From V1-33 sp964523105 (GTDB taxonomy: Bacteria > Verrucomicrobiota > Verrucomicrobiia > Verrucomicrobiales > V1-33): DNA of 64,000 nucleotides. Where the stretch lies: contig CAZFZN010000012.1 in assembly GCA_964523105.1 (NCBI GenBank), positions 103,563 through 167,562 of the forward strand, read 5' to 3'. A model generated the notes under the pieces. That model ran no database searches. It was not told where the DNA came from and was given only the letters and a program-made list of their open reading frames with translations. Made by a program: the position numbers and the translations under genes. Positions 8,804-17,583 of the stretch are shown one piece after another (within the stretch, counting starts at the first letter, position 1; every line of letters begins with the position of its first letter).

Positions 8804-9292
8804 GTGAACTCCTCCGCACAGTCTTCCTCTCCTCCCGCGGGCGGCCATCTCGGCCTGCCGCAGCCTTCTTCCGGTGTGATCTCACGCTGGGAGGCGCGGG
8901 CTGTGCTGGACGACGAAACGGAATGGCGCGTGGTCTATGACACAAAGACGAAACTGGCCACGGTCTTCAATGCCGCCGGCGACGCCATCGGCTGGACGGA
9001 GACCGCGGAGAAGGGAATACGTCAGGTGGTGCTGCCGGACAACCGGCGGCCGCCCGTGTTTTTTCAGGACCGCTGGCTCGGCCGGCGCGTCTGGATCGGG
9101 GACAACGCTTACAGGCCGGTGATGTCGCTCGATGGCCGGAAGCGGGTCTTCGGGGATGATCGCATCAGGCTGGAGCACCGTGATTTCGCCAGTGAAGTGC
9201 GGTTCCGTGCAGTGCCGGAACTCCTCGTGCCGGCGGCGCTGGTGGCCTTCGAGGTTTACGCCCGGGCGCTATGCGGCGGACGCAGTGATTGA
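8804..9292 (+). CDS. Hypothetical protein
   Basis: About 162 aa from a GTG at 8804; a TTG at 8768 is an alternative, and there is no in-frame ATG near the start. A low-complexity Ser/Pro/Gly leader is followed by a compact beta-rich region with W-R-V-V-Y-D-T-K-T and F-F-Q-D-R-W-L-G-R-R-V-W-I-G-D-N motifs. The C-terminus is a short hydrophobic segment (L-L-V-P-A-A-L-V-A-F). I do not recognise a family. The strongly tryptophan/aspartate-patterned core resembles LURP-one/scramblase-like beta-barrel proteins in feel, but I cannot support that. It is divergent from the pseudokinase gene, 156 bp apart. Confidence 0.55.
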   Translation: MNSSAQSSSPPAGGHLGLPQPSSGVISRWEARAVLDDETEWRVVYDTKTKLATVFNAAGDAIGWTETAEKGIRQVVLPDNRRPPVFFQDRWLGRRVWIGDNAYRPVMSLDGRKRVFGDDRIRLEHRDFASEVRFRAVPELLVPAALVAFEVYARALCGGRSD

Positions 9293-9294
9293 CG

Positions 9295-9590
9295 GTCCTC
9301 AGCAACGCTCCCTTGACCGCCGTGCGCGTCCATCGCACCTGCCGTTATGCGTCAGGGCCGCCCATGCACCCTCCTGGTCGCGCCGGTGCCACTGGTCCGG
9401 TTCGAGGATAAAGGTCTCCGGCATTTTTCCATGCACAGCACGCCCGCCGGTTTTCCGGTGCAGAGTGCCATGTTCACGGGCACCTGGCCGAAAAAATCCC
9501 TGCCGATAAACTCCGGTGTCAGGGTTTCATCGGCGGCGTGAAGTGCCAGGGACAGGAGCAGGGGCAGATGGAGACGGGGTATGAGACGGA
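9295..9590 (-). pseudogene. Possible remnant of a small secreted protein
   Basis: The 425 bases between the neighbouring genes hold no intact plus-strand gene. On the minus strand a hydrophobic signal-like segment (L-H-L-P-L-L-L-S-L-A-L-H-A-A) is followed by coding-like residues (L-T-P-E-F-I-G-R-D-F-F-G-Q-V). There is no start codon in that frame; an ATG lies just upstream in another frame. About 40 residues later the sequence continues sensibly only in a third frame (M-P-E-T-F-I-L-E-P-D-Q-W). At least two frame changes would be needed to read one protein, so it looks like a decayed gene. The family is not recognised. Confidence 0.3.
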
Positions 9591-9717
9591 TGAGCGCTCC
9601 GATTTCAGGGGCATGCGGGCGGGCAAATCAATCCGCGTTCGCGCGCAGTTCCCACCTTATCGCGTAGATTTTTTGCGGCCCGCGGCACGGCAAATGCGCG
9701 CAGCATGGCCGGTATCC

Positions 9718-11562
9718 ATGATTCGCCTGCTGTTCAGTTTTTTGCTTTTCTCCTCCGTCTTCGTGTCCGCGGCGGAGCGGCCGAACGTGCTTTGGATCAC
9801 CAGTGAGGACAACGGCCCGCAACTCGGATGCTACGGCGACCCGTTTGCGGACACTCCGAATCTGGACCGGCTGGCGGCGCGCGGGCTGCGCTACAACAAG
9901 GCGTGGAGCGTGGCCCCGGTCTGCGCACCGGCCCGCACCGCGATCATCACGGGCATTTATCCCTCGTCCTCGGGAGCGCTGCACATGCGGAGCGAAGTGC
10001 GGCTGCCGGAGTGCGTGAAGCTGTTTCCGGTATCGCTGCGGGAGGCGGGCTATTACTGCACCAACAACGCCAAGGAGGATTACAATCTCGAGAACGCGGG
10101 CAAAGTGTGGGACGAGTCGTCAGGCAAAGCGCACTGGCGAAACCGCGCCGCCGGTCAGCCGTTCTTCGCCGTCTTCAATTTCACCACCACTCACGAAAGC
10201 CAGGTGCGGAAGCGCCCGCACACCGCCGTGCACGACCCTGCCAAAGTGCCGCTGCCGCCCTACTGGCCGGATGTGCCGGAGGTGCGGCAGGACTGGGCGC
10301 AGTACCACGACAATATGACGCGCATGGACCGGCAGGCGGGCGATGTGCTCGACGCGCTGGAAAAGGACGGGCTCGCCGGGGACACGATCGTTTTCTATTT
10401 CGGCGACCACGGTCCGGGCCTGCCGCGCTGCAAGCGGACGCCCTGCAATTCCGGCCTGCGCGTGCCGCTCATCGTGCATTTTCCTGACAAATGGCGGAAA
10501 CTCGCTCCCCGCGGCTACGAAGCGGGCGGCGCGAGCGACCGGCTGGTGAGTTTTGTGGATTTGGCTCCAACCCTGCTGAGCCTGGCCGGGCTGCCGGTGC
10601 CCTCGTGGATGCAGGGCCGGGCGTTTGCCGGTCCGGCGGCCACACCCGATCCGGATTTCATCTACGGCATGCGGGACCGGATGGACGAACGTTATGATCC
10701 CGTGCGGTCGGTCCGCGATCAGCGCTATGTTTATCTCAGGAATTATTTTCCGCACCGCCCGGCCGGCCAGCGCAATGCCTACATGTTCGAGACCCCCACG
10801 ACGCGGGTGTGGCACGAGCTTTTTCTGGCGGGCAAACTGAGCGGGGTGCAGAGTGCCTTCTGGCAGCCGCATCCGGCGGAGGAACTCTACGATTTGGAAT
10901 CCGATCCTCACGAGACGGTCAATCTGGCGACGGACGCCGCGCATCGCACGGCTTTGGAAAAACTGCGTGCAGCCCATGTGGCCCACGAGCGCAGCGTGCG
11001 CGATGTCTGTCTGCTGCCGGAGGCGGAAATGCTGCGGCGCGCCGGCACCAGCGCACCCTACGACATGGGGCATGACGACAGCCGGTTTCCGCTCGAGGCG
11101 GTGCTGCGCACGGCGCAGCGTGCTTCTTCCCAGAATCCACGGGACCTCGGGGAATTGCGCGATGCCTTGAATGCCGCCGATCCCGCCGTGCGGTGGTGGG
11201 CGGTGATGGGGCACCTGATGCACGGACGCGAAGCGGTCGAGGCCGGCGCAGAGCGGCTCAGTGCGCGGCTCCGGGATGAGAACGCCAGCGTGCGCATCGC
11301 GGCGGCGGAAGTGCTGGCCAACTACGGACCGGAGCCCAATTCCGCGGTGGAGCAGCTCATCACGGCCTCCGATCTGCGGCAAAACGATTACTACGACGTC
11401 GTGCGCGCGCTCAATGCGCTCGACGATCAGCGCGAAATGCTGACCCCGGCGCAGCGCAACCGGATTGCGGCTCTGCCCGGCACCCGGGCGGGACAGAGCA
11501 AGCGCACGGGAGATTACGTGATGCGTCTGCAGGAGCACATCGCCAGCGCGCAGGGGCAGTGA
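9718..11562 (+). CDS. Secreted sulfatase with C-terminal HEAT-like region
   Basis: ATG 9718 starts a clear signal peptide (M-I-R-L-L-F-S-F-L-L-F ending V-S-A-A). The upstream in-frame extension is not coding-like. The mature enzyme opens R-P-N-V-L-W-I-T-S-E-D-N-G-P; the second metal Asp position reads S-E-D-N, as in the N-sulfoglucosamine-sulfohydrolase-like branch. The formylglycine motif C-A-P-A-R lies at residues 69-73, and Y-F-G-D-H-G-P-G-L-P near 222 supplies the second metal motif. After about residue 445 the sequence turns into short helical repeats rich in Ala, Leu and Asp (A-D-P-A-V-R-W-W-A-V, A-S-V-R-I-A-A-A-E-V-L), like HEAT repeats. At 614 aa it is longer than a plain sulfatase. 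It is likely periplasmic; the substrate is unknown. Confidence 0.88.
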   Translation: MIRLLFSFLLFSSVFVSAAERPNVLWITSEDNGPQLGCYGDPFADTPNLDRLAARGLRYNKAWSVAPVCAPARTAIITGIYPSSSGALHMRSEVRLPECVKLFPVSLREAGYYCTNNAKEDYNLENAGKVWDESSGKAHWRNRAAGQPFFAVFNFTTTHESQVRKRPHTAVHDPAKVPLPPYWPDVPEVRQDWAQYHDNMTRMDRQAGDVLDALEKDGLAGDTIVFYFGDHGPGLPRCKRTPCNSGLRVPLIVHFPDKWRKLAPRGYEAGGASDRLVSFVDLAPTLLSLAGLPVPSWMQGRAFAGPAATPDPDFIYGMRDRMDERYDPVRSVRDQRYVYLRNYFPHRPAGQRNAYMFETPTTRVWHELFLAGKLSGVQSAFWQPHPAEELYDLESDPHETVNLATDAAHRTALEKLRAAHVAHERSVRDVCLLPEAEMLRRAGTSAPYDMGHDDSRFPLEAVLRTAQRASSQNPRDLGELRDALNAADPAVRWWAVMGHLMHGREAVEAGAERLSARLRDENASVRIAAAEVLANYGPEPNSAVEQLITASDLRQNDYYDVVRALNALDDQREMLTPAQRNRIAALPGTRAGQSKRTGDYVMRLQEHIASAQGQ

Positions 11563-11667
11563 ACGGAGCTGCGCGGCGGATTATGCCGCCGCAGGACGGT
11601 GCGTTTCAGCCCTGGCATTCTGCCGCGGAATGGATTTTAATGGCGGCCATTCCCACCGAACTCCTTC

Positions 11668-12978
11668 ATGGCCCGCCCCACTCATCTCACCATGTGCTCC
11701 TTCTGCGGAAAGAGTCATTCTGAAGTTCGCAAGCTCATCGCCGGCCCCGGGGTTTACATCTGCGACACCTGCATCGGCGTCTGCAAAGACATCCTCGACA
11801 AGGAACTGGGCGGCGAGGAGGAGGAGCCGCTGCCGCCGCTGCCAAAACTGAACGTGCCGCGCCCCGGGGAAATTTTTCGGCACCTGGAGGATTACGTGAT
11901 TGGACAGGAGCACGCCAAGAAGGTGCTCAGCGTGGCCGTGCACAACCACTATCGCCGCGTGCAGCAGAAGATGGAGGAGGATGAGCACGGCTCGCCGTTC
12001 CAGCGCGCGGCGCAGAAATACCCCGATGTCGAGATCGAGAAAAGCAACGTGCTCCTGCTCGGCCCCACCGGATGCGGCAAGACACTGCTGGCCCGCACCC
12101 TCGCGCGCATGCTCGGCGTGCCGTTTTCCATCGCGGACGCCACGACCCTGACGGAAGCGGGCTACGTCGGTGAAGATGTCGAGAACATCATCCTGCGGCT
12201 GCTCCAGGCATCGGATTACGACGTGCGGCGCGCTGAGATGGGCATTGTGTACATCGATGAAATCGACAAGATAGGCAGAAAGTCGGACAATGTCAGCATC
12301 ACGCGCGACGTGAGCGGCGAAGGCGTGCAGCAGGCGCTGCTGAAAATTCTTGAAGGCACGGTCTGCAATGTGCCGCCGCAGGGCGGCCGCAAGCATCCGC
12401 AGCAGGAGTACATCCAGGTGAACACGCAGCACATCCTCTTCATCTGCGGCGGCGCTTTCACCGGGCTGGAGCAGATCATCAACCGCCGCGTGGGCCGCAA
12501 CATCATGGGATTCGCGCACATGGAGGAAAACCGCGCCCGGGCCGCGGAAATGCGTGACTGCGCCATTCTGCGCAAGGTGCAGCCGGAGGATCTCGTCAGT
12601 TTCGGACTCATTCCGGAATTCATCGGGCGCCTCCCCGTCTTCAGCACCCTCGAACCGCTCACCGAAGAGGATCTCGTGCGCGTGCTCACCGAGCCGAAGA
12701 ACTCCCTCATCCGCCAGTACAACAAAATGCTGTCGCTCGACGGCGTGGAACTTCAGGTGACGAGGGATGGACTCCAGGCCATTGCCGCCGCCGCCATCAA
12801 GCGCGGCACCGGAGCGCGCGGACTTCGTTCCATTTTCGAGGAACTCATGCTTGATGTGATGTTCGAGATCCCGGGCCGCGAGGATGTGAAGAGCGTCGTC
12901 ATCAACCGCGCGGTGGTCGAATCCGGACGCGCGCCGGTGGTGAAGCGCATCAAGCGCCGCACCGCGGATGCCGCGTAG
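11668..12978 (+). CDS. clpX: ATP-dependent Clp protease ATP-binding subunit ClpX
   Basis: A 436-aa AAA+ unfoldase that would deliver substrates to ClpP. The N-terminal zinc-binding domain has C10-x-x-C13 and C32-x-x-C35. Walker A is G-P-T-G-C-G-K-T at 132-139 and Walker B I-V-Y-I-D-E-I-D at about 193-200. The R-K-S-D-N-V-S-I-T-R-D-V-S-G-E-G-V-Q-Q-A-L-L-K-I-L-E-G-T block, E-F-I-G-R-L-P, and G-A-R-G-L-R-S-I sensor-2 motif are all diagnostic. Unusual for ClpX, clpP and tig are not upstream; the upstream neighbour is a sulfatase. The length and motifs are complete, so it should be functional. Confidence 0.96.
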   Translation: MARPTHLTMCSFCGKSHSEVRKLIAGPGVYICDTCIGVCKDILDKELGGEEEEPLPPLPKLNVPRPGEIFRHLEDYVIGQEHAKKVLSVAVHNHYRRVQQKMEEDEHGSPFQRAAQKYPDVEIEKSNVLLLGPTGCGKTLLARTLARMLGVPFSIADATTLTEAGYVGEDVENIILRLLQASDYDVRRAEMGIVYIDEIDKIGRKSDNVSITRDVSGEGVQQALLKILEGTVCNVPPQGGRKHPQQEYIQVNTQHILFICGGAFTGLEQIINRRVGRNIMGFAHMEENRARAAEMRDCAILRKVQPEDLVSFGLIPEFIGRLPVFSTLEPLTEEDLVRVLTEPKNSLIRQYNKMLSLDGVELQVTRDGLQAIAAAAIKRGTGARGLRSIFEELMLDVMFEIPGREDVKSVVINRAVVESGRAPVVKRIKRRTADAA

Positions 12979-13005
12979 TCTGCTGCCTCGCGCAGGGCGC
13001 GCGGA

Positions 13006-13869
13006 TCAGCGGTCTTCCGCAGAACACTGCGGCCAGCCGTCTTCACTCCATGTCAGGGGCACCATGCGCAGACGGCTGCGGCCGTTGAACTCGCGGTCGT
13101 AGTAGTGGTGCACCAGCCATTGCCTGCCGTGCTGTTCGTAAATGGAAGCGCGCCCCGGGCCGATCCAGCGGTCTTCACTGGCCAGCACCAGTTGCCGCCG
13201 CGCTCCCGCAGGCCGGTGCCGTTTTTGTCAACGCAGGGGCCGGTGATGGAACGGTTTCGCCCTGCACGGATTTCACAGGTGCTGTTCATGCCGCGGCAGC
13301 ACAGGCCCCAGTTCAGAGAGAGATAGTAATAACCGCCGTGCCTGCAGAGAAACGGCGCCTCGATCTCCGGTGCGGACGCGAGATGCACCGGTGCCTCCCG
13401 GGGATTCCTGAGCAGACCGGAGGCGGGTTCGAACTCGACCAGAAAATGCCGTCCCGGAAGGAGCCGAACGTCATCCACAGTCTTTCGTCGCCGCGGAACA
13501 CCGCGGGGTCGATGGCCGGCGAGTTCTTTCCAAAGGTCCAGACGGAGTAATAAACGAACCACTTGTCGCCCGCGCGAATCACATCCGGCGCCCACAGGTG
13601 GCCGCGGTTGCCGGGAATTTTCCCTCCTCGAAGACACGTCCTTCGCGCAGCCATTTGCCGTCGCGTTCCCGCATCAGGGAGACACCCGCCCCTGTGTTGA
13701 AGAAACGCCGCACGCCGTCGACGGTGATGAGAGTGGACGGATCGTGAACCTTCTCCGCGTCGCGCTGACGAAACGGCGCGCCCTGCGCAGGCGGGCTTTC
13801 CTGGGCGCGGCAAACAGAGACCACTGGCAGGATGCAGAGGCAGAAGGCGAGGTGCCGGGGGAGTTGCAT
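13006..13869 (-). pseudogene. Frameshifted GH43-like secreted glycosidase
   Basis: The minus strand encodes one continuous glycoside-hydrolase-family-43-like protein only if three frame changes are allowed, near 13617, 13455 and 13190. It starts at 13869 with a signal peptide (M-Q-L-P-R-H-L-A-F-C-L-C). Next come V-H-D-P-S-T-L (catalytic Asp region of blade 1), then after frameshift 1 R-G-H-L-W-A-P-D-V-I and M-T-F-G-S-F. After frameshift 2 it reads I-E-A-P-F-L and Y-Y-L-S-L-N-W, and after frameshift 3 D-R-W-I-G-P-G-R-A-S. These match arabinanase-type GH43 blades. Each break is consistent with a single-base change, so it is a recent pseudogene or a cluster of sequencing errors; every large gene nearby is intact, which favours real decay. 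Confidence 0.75.
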
Positions 13870-14019
13870 GCGGTCAGGCGGGGCGTCTCCGCGCGGCGGG
13901 TAATCCGGCGGTAGTGACGGGATGCCGTGACTGCGAACGTCCGCCTGCAGGGCGCGGTGCGGCATGCGAACTTCAGGCGCCGGCCGGTGCATCAAGCAAA
14001 GCAGAGTGCTGAGGAGGAG

Positions 14020-14141
14020 AACCGCGGATGGACACTTGATAAACCCGGAGCTGCGAATGAAGCCGGATTCACTCATGGAAAGAAACTCTCTGTGGCCACA
14101 ACCTGCTGAGCATTGGTGATGATCCGAGTCCGTCCGTGGTT
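14020..14141. repeat. Degenerate intergenic repeat, copy 1
   Basis: The left end (AACCGCGGATGGAC, 14020-14033) is an imperfect inverted match to the right end (14128-14141). Its right half, 14099-14150, aligns without gaps to 14300-14351 at about 41 of 52 positions, so two related copies lie ~200 bp apart in the 500-bp gap between the GH43 pseudogene and the protease gene. The consensus contains the ATCCGTG...GTCCATCCGTGG phrase. No gene is seen in the gap. Confidence 0.6.
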
Positions 14142-14227
14142 CAAATTCCTGAAAAAGAAAATAGAGAGGAGGCCAACCGCAGCCGACCGAAGGAAGACAG
14201 GCGAACATTTCATCTTAACTGATGAGC

Positions 14228-14351
14228 CAAATGGACACTGATTCACACGGATTTACGCATGATTTCGGATTCATTCCCCGGAGGAGGATTCACGTGAACA
14301 CAACTTGCTGGGTATCCGTGATCATCCAGGTCCATCCGTGGTTCTATTTCC
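14228..14351. repeat. Degenerate intergenic repeat, copy 2
   Basis: Second copy of the element at 14020-14141. It has the same order of features: AAATGGACAC at the left, CACGGAT inside, and TCCATCCGTGGTT at the right end. It ends about 27 bases before the stop codon of the minus-strand protease gene. A third related palindrome lies at 49584-49680. Confidence 0.55.
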
Positions 14352-14377
14352 CTTTTAAGGTTAATTCCTTCTGATGT

Positions 14378-17300
14378 TCATTTCGATTTCGGGTCTTCCT
14401 CTGCCTCAAGCCGCTTCCAGTAGTTATTCTGATCCCAGTTGATTCGATTTGCATCCCCGGAAACCTCGCCGGATTTCAGGGCGTTGCGACGGCCGTCCTT
14501 GAAGTGTTCGATGTTGATCACACGGCCGCGCAACCTTCCCTCAGCTCTTGTCCAATGGCGTTTGACGAGTTCGTTGAGGCCGTCCGCCTCCACCTTGTGG
14601 CCCTGGTGGCGGATCGTGATTTCGCCGCCGTTCATATCCATCCAGCGGCCGCTGAGATCAAAGCCCGGGTATTTTTCACCGGGAGCCGGTGGCGCGGGGA
14701 ATGGCGTGCCTTTCTCTCCAAACCTTCCGCCGACGATCAGCTTCAGCCGCTCGGCATCCAGGGCTGCGCGATGCAAAGTGAAGGCGTCGATCATGCCGGT
14801 GAACTGGGCCGGCTGCATGCCCGCGGGGTCATCCGGGGAGTGACGCGATTTGCCGAGGACGGTGCCGACGGCGGCGGGCTGGCGCGGTTCGTGGAGTTGC
14901 TTTCCCATTCCACTGCCGGCTATGGTTCCGTTGAGGAAGAGACGCAGCGCATTATTTTGATCGGCGGCGGCCGCGTCGAGGGCGAGTGCGACATGGTACC
15001 ACTCGCCGGACTTTATGCCGGGCGCGCTGAGCCACGTCATCCACCGCTTTTCCGCATCCTCCGCACTGTCATCCCATGCTCCCGCACGCAGCGTGCTTCC
15101 CTGCAGGTAGATGCACGAGCCGGTGGTGGATCCTCCATCGTCCCAGAGGGTTCTTCCATGGGTCGTGTCATCGGTACCATCAGCCTTGAACCAGAAGGCG
15201 ATGGTGAAGCTTGGTTTCCACAGGCGCGGATGGGAAGGAAGCTGGAAGCCCGCCCGCTCGCCCTCCACTCGCATCGCCCCTTCTCCTTCGATGCCAGGCT
15301 CCGCACCGACATCCGGACTCCCAAGAGTCGGTCCCGCGTAGGACATGTCAATCCTGCCGGGCAAATTCTGAAACCCGGAGCGCGCTGCATCCAGTTCCCG
15401 GCCCTGCACCCTATTGGGCATCACCGTTTCATCGAGGTCCCAGAGCACGGCACTTGCCGACGGGTGATATTCGATGGCGGGAGGCAGTTCCCGTGATACC
15501 ACAAGCTGTCCGGGGTAAGCCTGGACAGCGAGTGCAGTGATCCGCATCTTCCCGCCGGAGACGCCGATGCCCATCGCTCCTGGCGGGACCGGGCAATCTG
15601 CGGGTCTGGCAAGGTCCGCGGGGTCGCCAGTCCATTTCAACCTTTCTTGGAGCGGGATCCGGCTGGTTTGGTTGCCGCTTTTCCTGGTAATGAGGAAGGC
15701 GGCGCCGAGTTTGCCGTCGCTGACCATCACCTGAACGCGAAACGGGATGCCCTTTTCGAACGACGGGATATCGACTCCTTCATCGCTGCCGCCGACGGCG
15801 TGGTTGGCCACGCTCGCACGGCCCTTCCTCCCGCCATCAAAACGAAGGAGGGCCGCCGAATCCTTGATCGGCACCAGGGCTTCTACAACACCTGTGGCGT
15901 CCGCCGACGGGACGAACTCCAGGGTGAATATATAGTCGCCCCCGGGCAGGACGGGCAATGCGAGCCACGCTCTCGAATCGTCAGCTGTTTCAATTTCGCC
16001 GGTCGTGGTGTCGAGTTGCCATTTGCCGCCGAGGCCGTCCTTTTTGTGATCGATGAGGCTAAGGACATCGAGTTCCGAATCCTGCTCCCGTCTTCCCATC
16101 ATGTTCGCGAACAGGTCCTTCTTTTTCGGGCGGGTTGAACCCGAGACATTAGGAGGCGGATCGGTGAGGCGCAGCGTCCCCTTCCGGGAAATGGTCGAAC
16201 CGTCGCTCCCAAGGACTTCGACTTCGAAAGGAGCCTCGATGGGTTCGGAGCCATAGGATTTCACGCTCAGTTCGCTGATGCCTTCGAGATTGAGTTCAAG
16301 GTTGTGGCGTTCGCTGAAGAGGACCGGCAAACCGGTTGGCACGCCTTCGACTTTTTCGAACCGCTCGTTGTCGCCCCGTCGGGCCAACATGGTTTTGGTT
16401 TTCCCGCTTTCCTTCCCGACCGCCAGGATTCCCGAGAGCAGGATCTGGCGGTCGCCGATCTTAACCGGGCGGTCGTCAACATTGGCAATGACGGTCGCGT
16501 CCGGGAGCTTTGCCTCAATCCTCAGGCGGAGCGGTGGTGCGCCGGCCGGCTTCTCGATCAGCGGAGCCGACACGCGGAAACGGCCGTTCTGCAGCGAGGC
16601 CGGGAACGAGCGGCGTTTCCCGCCCGGTCCGCCGATATGCAGGGTGACCACGGTCTTGTCAGGAAGTCGGGCGGTAGGCAGCAGTTCAATTTCGAAAGCC
16701 TGGCTGGCGTAGCGCTCGCTGAATGGAACATTGGCCGGGTACAGGGCGATGACCGGTCCGCTAACAAGTGCCATGACCCGATCGGCCGGGATGGCAAAGT
16801 TGATGCCGGCCCCCCTGACGCTTGAGACAACTACTCCCACCACCGATCCGTCGGGGGTAATCATCGGGCCGCCTGAGTTGCCGGGATTGGTAGAGGCATC
16901 ATACTGAATTTGAGTAAGGCGCTCGCGGCTCCTCTCGAGACGGCTGATCTTGCCGCTGTTGATGCTGATCGATGGATAGTCCTGGCCGTCTGCCGCCAAC
17001 CGCTGGCCGAACGGGTATCCCAGCACGGCGATGGGTGACAGCTCCGCCAGTTTCGCGTCCCGGGCGCTTTTCAGTTCCAGGGGTTCGATCGGGATATCCG
17101 ACTCCGTCTTCAGGAGGGCCAGGTCGTCGTCCTCCGAGACGAGCGCAATCCTGGCCTCGATGACTTTCTCCTCATCCTCGCCCGAGTGGAGAACCAGCTT
17201 GACCGGCTCTCCGGAAGGCACGCTTTCAATCACGTGGCGATTCGTAACGAAGAGGCCGCAGCGATGGATCAGAAAGGCACTGCCGCTTCCACCCCGGCCC

Positions 17301-17446
17301 GCATCGACAAGCACCGTCGCCGCCTTGGATCGCTTTACCGTGGCTGGAGCAATTTCGGCAGCGTTTCCGGATGAGGTGGCGAGGGGCACGGCCGGAATCA
17401 TCAACAAGAGACAGGACGCAAGTCTGTGGGAGCGCGAATTCCTCAT
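14378..17446 (-). CDS. Secreted trypsin/HtrA-like protease with LamG domain
   Basis: A 1022-aa protein with an N-terminal signal (S-C-L-L-L-M-I-P-A-V-P-L-A). A chymotrypsin-fold serine protease domain follows. The triad is readable: His71 in V-T-N-R-H-V-I, Asp108 in E-D-D-D-L-A-L-L-K and Ser191 in N-P-G-N-S-G-G-P, the HtrA/DegP form. No PDZ domain is recognisable. Instead there are ~450 residues of beta-rich sequence, then a concanavalin/LamG-like domain at about 725-890 (F-T-I-A-F-W-F-K-A-D and E-W-Y-H-V-A-L-A-L-D). The C-terminal ~100 residues contain G-R-W-M-D-M-N-G-G-E-I-T-I. It is probably periplasmic or surface-bound, with the beta domains presenting or binding substrate (inference). 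Monocistronic, upstream of priA on the same strand. Confidence 0.8.
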   Translation of the reverse strand: MRNSRSHRLASCLLLMIPAVPLATSSGNAAEIAPATVKRSKAATVLVDAGRGGSGSAFLIHRCGLFVTNRHVIESVPSGEPVKLVLHSGEDEEKVIEARIALVSEDDDLALLKTESDIPIEPLELKSARDAKLAELSPIAVLGYPFGQRLAADGQDYPSISINSGKISRLERSRERLTQIQYDASTNPGNSGGPMITPDGSVVGVVVSSVRGAGINFAIPADRVMALVSGPVIALYPANVPFSERYASQAFEIELLPTARLPDKTVVTLHIGGPGGKRRSFPASLQNGRFRVSAPLIEKPAGAPPLRLRIEAKLPDATVIANVDDRPVKIGDRQILLSGILAVGKESGKTKTMLARRGDNERFEKVEGVPTGLPVLFSERHNLELNLEGISELSVKSYGSEPIEAPFEVEVLGSDGSTISRKGTLRLTDPPPNVSGSTRPKKKDLFANMMGRREQDSELDVLSLIDHKKDGLGGKWQLDTTTGEIETADDSRAWLALPVLPGGDYIFTLEFVPSADATGVVEALVPIKDSAALLRFDGGRKGRASVANHAVGGSDEGVDIPSFEKGIPFRVQVMVSDGKLGAAFLITRKSGNQTSRIPLQERLKWTGDPADLARPADCPVPPGAMGIGVSGGKMRITALAVQAYPGQLVVSRELPPAIEYHPSASAVLWDLDETVMPNRVQGRELDAARSGFQNLPGRIDMSYAGPTLGSPDVGAEPGIEGEGAMRVEGERAGFQLPSHPRLWKPSFTIAFWFKADGTDDTTHGRTLWDDGGSTTGSCIYLQGSTLRAGAWDDSAEDAEKRWMTWLSAPGIKSGEWYHVALALDAAAADQNNALRLFLNGTIAGSGMGKQLHEPRQPAAVGTVLGKSRHSPDDPAGMQPAQFTGMIDAFTLHRAALDAERLKLIVGGRFGEKGTPFPAPPAPGEKYPGFDLSGRWMDMNGGEITIRHQGHKVEADGLNELVKRHWTRAEGRLRGRVINIEHFKDGRRNALKSGEVSGDANRINWDQNNYWKRLEAEEDPKSK

Positions 17447-17583
17447 TCCGCCTGACTGGCAGGCCGCAATGATCCCGTCAATAATAATATTTGGCAGCGG
17501 CCTCCTGCGGTTCAGGTAGTGGAGGAATAACTGAATCCGGAAAGCGGGAGATCAGCTTGTTCCCCGCAGGCTTTGGCAGGGTA

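Noticed and set aside
13006..13869. Programmed frameshifting in the GH43-like gene
   Set aside because: Three separate shifts in one gene without slippery-site and pseudoknot patterns fit mutation, not programmed recoding.
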